Shown here: positions 17,401 through 23,769 of the stretch, in pieces
How positions within the stretch are numbered: the first letter of the stretch is position 1
Layout: every line of letters begins with the position of its first letter
Origin: Bradyrhizobium sp. CCBAU 53421
Lineage (GTDB): Bacteria > Pseudomonadota > Alphaproteobacteria > Rhizobiales > Xanthobacteraceae
Length of the DNA stretch: 64,000 bases
NCBI RefSeq assembly: GCF_015291625.1
Contig: NZ_CP030047.1
Span: 620,001 to 684,000, forward strand
Direction of reading: 5' to 3'
Position numbers and translations under genes: made by a program
Notes under the pieces: generated by a model
The model's database searches: none
Told to the model about the DNA's origin: nothing
Seen by the model: only the letters and a program-made list of their open reading frames with translations

Positions 17401-19769
17401 GTGATCTGAAGGCCGTCGACATCAGCGTGCCGACAACAGGCGGATTGACGGGCACCGGTGCATTGTCAGTCTACGGCGGCGGCAATCTCTCGCTGGCGGT
17501 TGGCGGCGCTATCAACTACGCCAATCTGCTGGTGGGGCGAGGAACGGCCGACATCCAGGCCGGCGAGATCGGCATGGCGCCGCTGGACACAACTTCTCTG
17601 ATAATCGCGCGCGTGGATATGTTGATCGGCGACGCTCAGTTCAACGTGGTGTCCCGCCGGGGAATCAACGCGATCGTCGGCGATCCGACACGGACGACGC
17701 AGCAACCCGACCCCGCGAGAACCGGCTATCACATCCCGGCCGGCCTGGAAGGAAATGGGCCCCCCTCATTTTACTACAACCCGGTGGCACCCTACGGCTT
17801 CTTCACCAGCATGACGGCCGCCAGCGCCCTGACCGAATTCGCTGAAGGCGGCGACATCACGGTGCATGGTGATTTCGCGCCACCGATCTTCGAACTGACG
17901 GCGGCCGGCGGCTCGATCCGCGCCGGCTACATTGCGCAGAGCGGCTCCAATTTCAGTTATCTGGCCGCACTGGCTGCGCCGACGGCCCGCCTCGACCTGC
18001 TGGCCCGGCAGGATATCGTCAGCTTCGGCGTCAGCATGACGGCGGCCGATCTGGAGCCCCAGATTACCGGTGCCTCGGCGCCGGCAGGCAGCGATTACGC
18101 GAGCACGCTCTCCAATTCGTCCTACGACACGTTTGGCGGCGCATTGTCGCTGCCCTCGAACCTGGTGCAGTTCAACAATCCACATACCGTGCATGTCTAT
18201 GCGGTGCAGGGGAGCCTGATGAGGCTCGCGCTGGCGACGTCGGAGCGCGCGCAGGTGCGCGCCGGCCTCGATATCGTTCAGCCGATCATCAATATCGAGA
18301 ACGCCGGGCTCGGCGACGTCTCGCTGGTGCAGGCCGGACGCGACATCGTCAGTTGCCAGCCGTGCAGCCTGGCCTACCCGGACGTCTTCAACATTCGTGT
18401 GGAGGGGCCCGGCTCGCTATCGGTCCTTGCCGGTCGCGACATTGTTGCGCAGAAGGGGCAGTATGGCACGCAGGGCGTTGGCATCACGTCGGTCGGCAAT
18501 GCGGACAATCCATTGCTGCCGGCGACCGGTGCCTCGCTCGGCATCGCGGTCGGCACCGGCGCGAGCGGACCCGACACCGCGGCCTTCATCAACCTCTATT
18601 TCGATCCGCGTAACACCGATGCGACGACGCAAGGCTATCTCGCGCAGCTCACCACCTACATGAGCGGGATCGAGGGTATCGCCCTCAGTCGCGACCAGGC
18701 GCTCGCCGATTTCCGCAACCTCGGCCCGGCGGCACAATTGCCGTTCATCGAGCAGGTGTATTTCGCCGAGCTCAGGGCGGGCGGCGAGGCGGCGGCGAAC
18801 GGCCATGGCGCAGGCGGCAAGGGTTACGATCGGGCCTACCGGGCGATCCAGACCTTGTTCCCCGGCAGTGTGATCGGTGGCACCACCACAGCCTATGCCG
18901 GCAACCTTTCGTTGTTCCAGCTCGCACGCGTCCGCACCGAGCAGGGTGGCAGCATCAACATCCTGGCGCCCGGTGGCGGCGTGTCGCTCGGCATCGAGAA
19001 CCAGACGCCCGACCTGACCGGGCAGACCGACACGGCGCGCCCCGGCCTGCTGACGCTCGAAGGCGGTGACATCAACATCTTCACCGATCGGAGCGTGGTG
19101 GTGGCGCAGTCGCGCGTCTTCACCGAGCTCGGCGGCGACATTCTGATGTTCTCGACCAACGGTGACCTCAACGCCGGCAAGGGCAAGCAGACCTCGATCG
19201 TGACGTCGCCGCCTCTGGTCGTCTACGATCAGTACGGCCGCTCTGCCAAAACGCCGAACACGCCGCAAACCGGCGCCGGCATCGCAACCCTGATTGGTGT
19301 GCCCGGCGTGCCTCCTGGGAACGTCGACCTGTTCGCACCGCACGGCACGATCGATGCCGGCGAGGCCGGCATTCGCGTGTCGGGCAATCTCACGCTTGAA
19401 GCGCTGCGGGTGCTCAACATCGCCAATATCCAGGTGCAGGGCACATCGGTCGGTGTGCCGGTGGTGCAGGGACCGCCGGTGGGGGCGTTGACCGCGGCGA
19501 ACAACACCGCGGGCGCAGCCCAGCAGCCGACGGCGGCGGCACCGGCCGGCAACACCGGACAGCCGTCGGTCATTATCGTCGAGGTGCTCGGCTATGGCGG
19601 AGGCGACGGCACGCCGGATCCCGGCAGCAACGACCAGCGCCGCGGCGGCAACGAGCGACAGAGCTATGATCCAAACAGCATGTTTCGCGTGGTCGGCAGC
19701 GGTGAACTGACGGCCGAGCAGGCGCAGCAGCTGACGGACGACGAAAGGCAGCGGCTGTCGTCGCGGTAG
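8451..19769 (+). CDS. Giant filamentous-haemagglutinin-family exoprotein (two-partner-secretion type)
   Basis: Predicted surface or secreted beta-helix protein of 3,772 residues. After an extended N-terminus and signal sequence (hydrophobic core MAGTSLATLLLAAYPASA, about residues 35-52) and an alanine-rich stretch, a haemagglutination-activity (TPS) domain spans roughly 130-420, with VLLINQSGIIFGGASQINVG and LVASTLNIT in place of the usual NPNGI block. The middle is thousands of residues of Gly/Ala/Ser/Thr/Asn-rich strands with recurrent G-x-I/V-x-I/V-x-A patterns. The C-terminal region (about 3,450-3,690; GGSINILAPGGGVSLGIENQ, LTLEGGDINIFTDRSVVVAQ) resembles the DUF3739 domain. No TpsB-type (FhaC/ShlB) outer-membrane partner is encoded in the window. 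The upstream STN/sigma/FecR genes probably control it. Confidence 0.92.
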   Translation: MPVRAQATHHPRARGELAVSAPLRSSRRMSRGGLMAGTSLATLLLAAYPASARPLSGPWTVAAPRYAADAASAGAQQAADAAAKSSDALARAAQAIQAMQATQAAARSAAQASGTSRTLPQVVVPNGLVPGGLQVAPGATPGSSLWSGANLPTQASVNGRTSVGITQTAPQAILNWQSFSVGARTDVVFNQQGNSNWVALNRVIGNVGPSQILGRIKADGQVLLINQSGIIFGGASQINVGSLVASTLNITDQQFKTALLNRSPFDSYGNLQAPIFANGNGPTGDITVEAGAVIVTASPASVTTGGGNAFLFGANVQNSGSIVTPGGQAALVAGTSVYVTTSSGTSQQGLALNVLNGGTVSNTGLIAAPTGNVTLVGMNLQQSGVVVATTSVNQAGSILLSAQQGLQGMYGYDSSSHYAVSTQTGVVRLAPGSLTAVLPEEDGLTAMDTQPQAQSRITVEGGFVNVQSGAAIIAPSGRVALQASSYGDQLYLQDNPAAKINTNSNRDGARVLVDAGSLIDVSGLQSVPVAASSDVVQVNVRANELRDSPLQRGGILSSKNVWVNVHDLDPVASDRVYTAGGLLEVSGWLGQVARPIDQRLTTGGSVIVYSTGDALLRPGATIDIAGGSLAHQAGYVPVTWLVGSDGRIYSANQAPADLTYTSIGVGFTVNHAHWGVAEFYANPLVSSQLYQPAYLEGRAAGALTVIASAAEIDASVLATTVNGPYQRSANTLPAGAALTVTASDATIIAPSVAPPELSSATAPLPPSWQQTVYLPADLLNQANYGSITINAGGGVTDPVSGMVSPAISIVGGAKLQVAPGGSITLNSNVVFAGGGISIDGQLVARAGSITVNAALQGTTVFTGDIELHRGSVIDTRGLWVNDRTGGNDNAPALYNGGNVKLIAYGNVRIDDGAVIDASSGGWVQSTGRIKTSNGLPVGTGGNITLIADGFGATLHNSTTLAQNYPGRVYLDGTLRSYGFILGGVLSIATPAIQIGGDATLPLRTIGSINADGTSNLTPVDPASVMRLSPGFFASGGFSQYALYSYQNLTVVGGTDLELHGVNLVPNPQAALAPTGSDVMSVATAGILPSYLRPAPVNLVLSAIDAFNGNLDVQRGVVINADPQAKISLHARHQLSFDGTISAPAGTINIDLTGTTGTWNAVDSQVGVPPNNGPSYVATQTLWIGADARLLVPGLVTSTLDGLGRPVNTVLGGGQVNINQDAQPALYYPYSATQPYGEQPLGVVVAQAGAIIDVSGASGTIQQVAGRSGLIQTQVATPGGGIAIRASLGLLFDANMKAQSGGTGASGGSLTIDQVIGSYVADNSGVSQFVQPVFQTIVSQAAPLMTTGLAQGQSVPGNLLGDIFIGADQISGGGFASVSLGAVDALVFNGNVNLAAARSLTINASNISATPGARVRLSAPYVDIGGGQRNINEYTSSAYVPLGSYSAVPMAGTARLEVDADLIDIEGTLRSGASYSYVTSFIDFSTPVRQAVSLPGFASIAFNSLGDIRLVPVSKTAPSYALKPSTLATAGDVTFTGTEIYPISSGPVSNAYASITSSLFLIQATGPNSVVSFASNGQAPYVPLSAGGSVQIVAPTINQGGVLLAPLGQITFGDPSNPTSTRAINLLPGSITSVSAGGTLIPYGAPLGNTDWIYGYDNSGTPNTISAPPAKTISFYGRALTVAGASGGAATARIDESGGGDLYGAQFVSGAGGSIDTLNGIKTFAVLPSLGNRYAPRDPQMQLSDPTQTTSAPVALQVGQQIYLSGIPGLPAGTYTLLPGHYALLPGAYKVTVAENQTTATGLSNFAQRDGSYRVLGYGEVANTGIRDSLPSVYIVTPGAVVRQQSQYAETTATQFYASKAAASGIAAPYLPLDAGQLVINATNSLSLPVTGGFGDFTAPAGGRGGQADIVASNLEILAPGGAAAPGMTGLQASALDSIGAQSILIGGTRNLNGNVLTITPAAQKLQIDSGAVLTAPEIMLTASSAITIGAGAQIDTTSFGAISTLFPNDPKTGKTLGSIALARVGSGAGAFVLASNAPVLPITLPTGSNGASKLSIGAGAQIFGGSALALSASNTISMDPLARLAAPTVMVSVPVINFGAGGTSGFNLSAGLLSQLSEGDPLRHLPATGNLMLSASTAINVYGSVDLGDLDPATGQPLLAGLTLSAPVINGFGAATDSVKLRANAITLKGGATGAASTGSGQGALEIDATQLTLGGGGNLAFGGFATVTLAASGQVIGGVAYAGPIAAGTMQKIGTVSYAPGEVMPGTFSVSGDLTIAAPLVTAQAGALTQLVANAGTVTFAARSGGAVQTATNSNGATLSVSAQSIVQGTTLDLPSGAITFTAQNGITLQAESVTNVAGAVTPFFDVVRIAPAGSVTLQTVNGDVAIASGAVVDLRGGRLGSVTLPALDVVDSDQGGNAGTLTIVAPNGTARLDGQLLASADPRYAGGKAVLAVKSGDAAALLGSIAGFSGEQALTLANGDINVGNITAHDVELTASRGSIIVAGLIDASGGSDASIRLIAGNNLELGAHAVLNAVATGARGGTVFLGLAGNSSGMLTFDADAGSTPTINVAGADPNIALNGGQLWLRAPRTANSDGTTGVRVSNNGVQVVGAREIVVEAVKVYDITGTPYVDANLATADADAQAYVAAATIKTGIGTLTGTSVTAFHLMPGIELRSSGDLQLLQNPSPTNSGIDLHTYRYNGEPMVLTLRAAGNLLINGSISDGFAAPVSSPDGSIFAIAAPLPAGSGSATLRLVAGADLTGADPLAVVPAVLRPAATATNPEPGSIVFAAPYLIDANVNDSGIVVQIPGVVRTGARDIELAAAGNIDIQTAFGIYTAGEPVTPNFTPAQRALIMSAYTYTYDNYLGYTFDADFNLKAYDTLYPLAFSASYSSGGGNLTVKAHGSLIGADTSNNGVTSYAASELDTFWLWTEPKAVSPTWFVNFGSYYQPYLDFGGDSFPSVAAFKGLGALGGGNVRVAVDGDLKAVDISVPTTGGLTGTGALSVYGGGNLSLAVGGAINYANLLVGRGTADIQAGEIGMAPLDTTSLIIARVDMLIGDAQFNVVSRRGINAIVGDPTRTTQQPDPARTGYHIPAGLEGNGPPSFYYNPVAPYGFFTSMTAASALTEFAEGGDITVHGDFAPPIFELTAAGGSIRAGYIAQSGSNFSYLAALAAPTARLDLLARQDIVSFGVSMTAADLEPQITGASAPAGSDYASTLSNSSYDTFGGALSLPSNLVQFNNPHTVHVYAVQGSLMRLALATSERAQVRAGLDIVQPIINIENAGLGDVSLVQAGRDIVSCQPCSLAYPDVFNIRVEGPGSLSVLAGRDIVAQKGQYGTQGVGITSVGNADNPLLPATGASLGIAVGTGASGPDTAAFINLYFDPRNTDATTQGYLAQLTTYMSGIEGIALSRDQALADFRNLGPAAQLPFIEQVYFAELRAGGEAAANGHGAGGKGYDRAYRAIQTLFPGSVIGGTTTAYAGNLSLFQLARVRTEQGGSINILAPGGGVSLGIENQTPDLTGQTDTARPGLLTLEGGDINIFTDRSVVVAQSRVFTELGGDILMFSTNGDLNAGKGKQTSIVTSPPLVVYDQYGRSAKTPNTPQTGAGIATLIGVPGVPPGNVDLFAPHGTIDAGEAGIRVSGNLTLEALRVLNIANIQVQGTSVGVPVVQGPPVGALTAANNTAGAAQQPTAAAPAGNTGQPSVIIVEVLGYGGGDGTPDPGSNDQRRGGNERQSYDPNSMFRVVGSGELTAEQAQQLTDDERQRLSSR

Positions 19770-19875
19770 CGATAGCGGGCGGCAAGGCCTGTGGGCAGGC
19801 TTGTGATGCGGAGGAGTCCCGACTCCGACGAAGCAAGACAACTGATCGCAGATCGCCGTCGTCAGATACGGCCTT

Positions 19876-19973
19876 AAAGCGCGATGAGATTGGGTTGAAT
19901 CGTCATCGCGCTTTAGCTCCTTGTTTGAGCATGATCGTTTCGGAAAACCGCTTCGCACTTTTCCGGATCATGC
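19876..19973. repeat. Dispersed rhizobial double-hairpin repeat
   Basis: Two adjacent inverted repeats lie after the exoprotein gene. The first has perfect 12-bp arms AAAGCGCGATGA (19876-19887) and TCATCGCGCTTT (19903-19914). The second pairs GCATGATC (19929-19936) with GATCATGC (19966-19973) and, inside it, CGGAAAA with TTTTCCG. I recognise this compound as a very common intergenic element of Bradyrhizobium and relatives; it may terminate transcription from both sides. Confidence 0.75.
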
Positions 19974-20047
19974 CCTAGTCCGCATGCCCTACCGCCAGTC
20001 GGCGGAGGTTCTCGAAGGCCGTTCGGCGAAGCGGACGACGTGCATGG

Positions 20048-21070
20048 TCAGGCTCCCGGGCGCAGCACGATGCGGTCGCGCGAGGACCCGATCACGGCGG
20101 CATAGGCCGCCTTGGCGTCGGCGAGAGAATAGATCGAGCGATCCGCGATCGGGAATGGGCGAAGGAAGCCGCCTGCAAAGCCTGCTAGCACGCTGCGCAG
20201 GACGTCGGCGCTCTCGACCGAGGAGAAGGCGAGGGTGTCGATGCCGACATAGGTGTGCCGCCCTCGGTAGAACTCGAGGATGCTGAACTGCACGATCTTG
20301 TGCACGGCTGCGATCAGGATCTGGCGTCCGCGCTTTGCAAGGGAGTGGTGGGCGTCGTCGAAATAGGGGTCACCGACCGTGTTGAAGACGATATCGGCGC
20401 CCTTGCCGCCGGTCAGTTCGCGGACACGTTCCGCAACGTCGGTCGCGGCGGAATTGACGATTTCGATCGGAGCATTGGCGTGACCGTCATAGCCCTCGTC
20501 CTTGCGCACCACGCCGATCACCCTGGCGCCTCGCCAGCTCGCAAGTTGCACCGCCGCCTGTCCAACCTTGCCGTTGACGCCCATGACGAGAACGTGCTCG
20601 CCAGGCTTCGGCATGCCCGACCTGCGGAAGCCCTCGATGGCGGTCAAGAACGGCACGCCGATCCCGGCGGCTTCGTCCATGGAGATGCCGTCCGGCTTTT
20701 CCACCAGCGCCGCGGCTTCGACGACGAGATGCGAGGCGTGCGTGCCGTCGCGGCGGATGCCGAGATCGCCGGAGGTGCCGAACACGGATTTGCCGATCCA
20801 TTGGCGCGGCCCGTCGACCACCCGTCCGGCGAAATCGCGGCCCGGGGTTCGGGGGAAGACCGCATAGGGCATCAGACCGGTAGCGGCCTTCACGTCCGAC
20901 GGGTTGACGCCGGCGGCCTCGATGGCGACGACGACCTCGTCGGGCTGTCGCGACAACGCACGCCGTTCGATGACGGGTTCAATCGATGCAGCATCGGCCG
21001 CCTTGGCGTTGAGCCGCACGCTGGTCGCCTCGACGCCAAGGTTGATTTTCGCTCCGGTCATGACGTTCAT
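20048..21070 (-). CDS. Zinc-binding-type/quinone-reductase-like MDR dehydrogenase
   Basis: MDR-superfamily oxidoreductase of 340 residues. The GroES-like half contains AAGVNPSDVKAATG and PGRDFAGRVVDG; the coenzyme domain contains VLVMGVNGKVGQAAVQLASW, a variant of the A-x-x-G-x-x-G motif. No full zinc site is visible. It is the last gene of the leftward hydroxyquinol-dioxygenase operon, and its ATG overlaps the stop of the BKACE gene (ATGA). Hydroxyquinol pathways need a maleylacetate reductase, and no classical one is seen here; whether this enzyme or the SDR fills that step is only a possibility. Confidence 0.85.
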   Translation of the reverse strand: MNVMTGAKINLGVEATSVRLNAKAADAASIEPVIERRALSRQPDEVVVAIEAAGVNPSDVKAATGLMPYAVFPRTPGRDFAGRVVDGPRQWIGKSVFGTSGDLGIRRDGTHASHLVVEAAALVEKPDGISMDEAAGIGVPFLTAIEGFRRSGMPKPGEHVLVMGVNGKVGQAAVQLASWRGARVIGVVRKDEGYDGHANAPIEIVNSAATDVAERVRELTGGKGADIVFNTVGDPYFDDAHHSLAKRGRQILIAAVHKIVQFSILEFYRGRHTYVGIDTLAFSSVESADVLRSVLAGFAGGFLRPFPIADRSIYSLADAKAAYAAVIGSSRDRIVLRPGA

Positions 21071-21984
21071 GGCCGCTCCCGGGCCGCGCCCTTGGATGGA
21101 TGCGGCAGGCCGACGATCCGGCGTGCCTCCTCGATCGTCGCGATCTCTCCGCCGAGGTCCTCGACGATGCGGCGTGCCTTGACGACCATCTCCGCGTTAG
21201 ACGTCGCGAACTGTCCGCGGGAGAGATAGACGGCATCCTCGAGTCCGACGCGGACGTGACCGCCGGCGAGATAGGATTGCGCGACCGTCGTGAAGGCGGC
21301 CTTGCCGATCCCGATGGCGGTGAACTCCGCATCGTGCGGCAGCAGATTACGCGCGTAGAGAACGGTTTCCGGCGCCGGCTGAAAGCCGTAGCGCACGCCC
21401 ATCACGAACGAGCACAGCACCGGCCCCGTCAACGTGCCGTCGGCGATCAGATCGCGCATCAGCGCGATGTCGCCGGAATCGAACAGCTCGATCTCCGGCT
21501 TGACGCCGGCCTCGGTGATCACCTTCGCCATTCGCCGCACATTGGGTGGGGTATTGATCACCACCTCGCGGCCCGAATTCATGGTGTTGAGATCGAGGGT
21601 GCAGATATCCGGCCGCAGCACGGCGATGTGCTCGACCCGCTGCTCCGGCACCATCAAGGTCGTGCCCTCGGCGGCGATCTTCGGCTCGTCCCTTGATGGC
21701 ACGAAGCGTCCGCCTGGTCCGGTCGTGATGTTGAGGATCAGCGCGGGATTGCGGGCGCGGATGCGTTGCACGACGTCGACATAGTGATCGAGCAGCATCG
21801 AGGGGCGACCGGTCAGGGGATCGCGGACGTGGATATGCACGATGGCCGCGCCGGCGTCCGCGGCGCCGAGGCAGGCCTCGGCGATTTGCTGCGGCGTAAT
21901 GGGCAGATGAGGGGTCTGCTCGGGCGTCGTCAGATTGCCCGTCACCGCACAGGTGATGATGACCTTGTCGCGTGGAGATCGCAT
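21067..21984 (-). CDS. Beta-keto acid cleavage enzyme (BKACE, DUF849 family)
   Basis: Zinc-dependent TIM-barrel enzyme of 305 residues in the 3-keto-5-aminohexanoate cleavage enzyme family. These enzymes condense a beta-keto acid with acetyl-CoA to give acetoacetate and a new CoA ester. Recognisable parts are VIITCAVTGNLTT, the zinc motif region IVHIHVRDPLTGRPS, LNITTGPGG, and VRVGLEDAVYLSRGQFATSN near the C-terminus. The ATG at 21984 begins MRSPRDKVIITCAVTG, the normal family N-terminus; an open extension to 22086 lies inside the neighbouring SDR gene and is not expected to be used. In this operon a beta-ketoadipate-type substrate is conceivable, since hydroxyquinol degradation leads there; that is an inference. 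Confidence 0.9.
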   Translation of the reverse strand: MRSPRDKVIITCAVTGNLTTPEQTPHLPITPQQIAEACLGAADAGAAIVHIHVRDPLTGRPSMLLDHYVDVVQRIRARNPALILNITTGPGGRFVPSRDEPKIAAEGTTLMVPEQRVEHIAVLRPDICTLDLNTMNSGREVVINTPPNVRRMAKVITEAGVKPEIELFDSGDIALMRDLIADGTLTGPVLCSFVMGVRYGFQPAPETVLYARNLLPHDAEFTAIGIGKAAFTTVAQSYLAGGHVRVGLEDAVYLSRGQFATSNAEMVVKARRIVEDLGGEIATIEEARRIVGLPHPSKGAARERP

Positions 21985-21994
21985 GGGTTGTCCT

Positions 21995-22762
21995 TCAGAG
22001 CGAGCGGCCGCCGTCGACCACGAAGGTCGTGCCGGTGGCGAAGCCGAGTTGCGTGGCGCAGGCGAGGATCGCCGAGGCGATGTCATCCGCCGTTGCGATC
22101 CGCTTCAGCGGCGTCGTGGCCGCGGTCCTGGTGTTGAAGTCGGCGCCGCGTCCGGGAACGAAGTTGGTGTCGACCACGCCGGGTGCGACCGCGAGCACCC
22201 TCACGTCAGGCGCAAGCGCGCGGGCCAGCGACTTGGTCATGACATCGATGCCGGCCTTGGCCGCGCAATAGGCGATCGACGAGCCGATACCGTTGGTGCC
22301 TGCGATCGACGAAATCGAGACGATCAGGCCGTCTTCCGACGCCTTCAGCAGCGGGGCGAAGCTGCGGATGGTGGCGAACTGTCCGCGCCAGTTGACCGCA
22401 AACATCCTGTCGATGAGGTCGTCGTCCAGCGCGTCGAGGTCGGCGTGGGGCACCGGCTTGGTGAAGCCCGCGGCGTTGACCAGAACATCGAGGCGGCCGA
22501 AGCGCCGTTCGATCTCGGTGCGCAACGACGTCAACGTATCGGTCCGCGACACGTCGGCGACGAGCGCCGCGTGGCCTTCTCCGGGCAGGGATTGCATCAC
22601 CTTCGCGGCTGCCGCGGCTTCCTCCGGAACATCGCGATGACTGATCGCGATGCGGGCGCCAAGCTCGGCAAATTTCCGGGCAGACAAGGCACCGATGCTA
22701 CCGGCGCCGCCGACGACGAGGACGACCTTGCCGTCCATGGACTGTTTCATGGCTCTGCTCAC
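21995..22762 (-). CDS. SDR-family oxidoreductase
   Basis: Classical short-chain dehydrogenase/reductase of 255 residues. The nucleotide-binding motif is VVGGAGSIGALSARKFAELG, followed by NAAG (in LVNAAGFTKP), the catalytic serine in IVSISSIAGTNG and YCAAK as the Y-x-x-x-K pair. The C-terminus VVDGGRSL is typical. GTG 22762 overlaps the stop of the dioxygenase gene (GTGA), supporting translational coupling; ATG 22750 is the alternative. It belongs to the LacI-controlled aromatic operon and probably acts on a carbonyl or diol intermediate; the exact step cannot be read from the sequence. Confidence 0.88.
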   Translation of the reverse strand: MSRAMKQSMDGKVVLVVGGAGSIGALSARKFAELGARIAISHRDVPEEAAAAAKVMQSLPGEGHAALVADVSRTDTLTSLRTEIERRFGRLDVLVNAAGFTKPVPHADLDALDDDLIDRMFAVNWRGQFATIRSFAPLLKASEDGLIVSISSIAGTNGIGSSIAYCAAKAGIDVMTKSLARALAPDVRVLAVAPGVVDTNFVPGRGADFNTRTAATTPLKRIATADDIASAILACATQLGFATGTTFVVDGGRSL

Positions 22763-23661
22763 TGGATCGGTGGTTTGGGAAGGTTGGCTTCGCCGTTTTC
22801 CATGACGAACCGGTAGTTCAGCGTGTACCAGGGCGCGCGAACGCCGGCCGCGGGCGGCTCGCCGTCGTCATGCCGGCGATAGTCGCCAATGAGCGCCCGC
22901 GTCACGCCGAACACGACGTCGCTTTCGAGGTGCTCGTCATCGTCCACGAAGACCTGGGTGATCAGCGTCTTGTGCCCGGGCTTGAAGCCGAGGAAATGGA
23001 TGTGTGCGGGCCGGTAAGGATGCCGGTTCTGGGCCCGCAGCATATCGCCGACGGGGCCATCGGTGGGGACGGGATAGCCGGCCGGCTTGACCGACCTGAA
23101 GGAGAAGCGCCCCGCGGCATCGGTGGTGAACTTGCCGCGCAGGTTCATGTCGGCCTGCGCATCGTCCTGGTTTTCGTAGAGCCCGACCGGCGAGGATTGC
23201 CAGACGTCGACTTCGACATCGGCGATCGGGTGCCCCGCGACGTCCACGACCTCGCAGCTGACGAAGAGTTCGGGCCCCGGCGTCGGCGAGCGAACGATCG
23301 AGCCGCCGTTCTTCGTCCTCGGGGAGTTGGCTCGCCAGAACGGACCGAGCAGCGCGGCAGCGGTTTCGGTCGCGCCGGCGTTTCCGTTATTCAGCAGACA
23401 GACAAGCGTCGAGAAGCCGATCGCGTCCGCAAACAGAATTCCTTCGTTGTGGCTGGCGTGGGTGGCCTGTCCGATCCGGTTGAGGAAGTCGATGCCGAGA
23501 TCGTACTCGGCCTCGGTGAGCTTCACCTCGCGGGCGAAGGCGTGCAGGTGCTTGACCAACGCTTCCAGCACCGTCCGGAGCCGGGCGTTGTCGGTCCCTG
23601 CCATCGCCCGCAGCACGCTCGGCGTGACATCCTCAAGTCTCTCGATGATCCCGTTGGACAT
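22759..23661 (-). CDS. Intradiol ring-cleavage dioxygenase, hydroxyquinol 1,2-dioxygenase type
   Basis: Non-haem Fe(III) intradiol dioxygenase of 300 residues that opens a catechol or hydroxyquinol ring with O2. The N-terminal helical dioxygenase domain occupies about 1-105; the catalytic domain holds LLGPFWRANSP, the first tyrosine ligand near VGLYENQDD, and the cluster HPYRPAHIHFLGFKPG supplying tyrosine and two histidine ligands. Length and the DDAQADMNLRGKF segment favour the hydroxyquinol group over plain catechol dioxygenases. ATG 23661 (MSNGIIERLEDVTP) has GAGAGG upstream. It is the first gene of the operon and lies directly behind the paired operator at 23674-23710. Confidence 0.88.
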   Translation of the reverse strand: MSNGIIERLEDVTPSVLRAMAGTDNARLRTVLEALVKHLHAFAREVKLTEAEYDLGIDFLNRIGQATHASHNEGILFADAIGFSTLVCLLNNGNAGATETAAALLGPFWRANSPRTKNGGSIVRSPTPGPELFVSCEVVDVAGHPIADVEVDVWQSSPVGLYENQDDAQADMNLRGKFTTDAAGRFSFRSVKPAGYPVPTDGPVGDMLRAQNRHPYRPAHIHFLGFKPGHKTLITQVFVDDDEHLESDVVFGVTRALIGDYRRHDDGEPPAAGVRAPWYTLNYRFVMENGEANLPKPPIQ

Positions 23662-23673
23662 GCATTGCCTCTC

Positions 23674-23710
23674 TGCAATCGATTGCATTTGATATTGCAA
23701 TCGATTGCAA
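23674..23710. promoter_or_regulatory. Paired LacI-type operators between dioxygenase and lacI-type genes
   Basis: The perfect 14-bp palindrome TGCAATCGATTGCA occurs twice, at 23674-23687 and 23696-23709; the second extends to a 16-bp palindrome (23695-23710). Centres are 22 bp apart, about two helical turns. The central CG within A/T-flanked arms is characteristic of LacI/GalR-family operators. Both copies lie in the short gap between the dioxygenase start (23661) and the divergent LacI-type gene, so they should control both directions. Confidence 0.88.
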
Positions 23711-23769
23711 AAAGTCAAGCTGTCTCGTATCATGATCGCGTGAATCGCCTAAATGACAGGAATTGCTGC

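Noticed and set aside
22870..23769. 300-codon N-terminal extension of the LacI-type gene
   Set aside because: It runs antisense through the dioxygenase gene; the LacI helix-turn-helix begins right after GTG 23770, giving normal family length.
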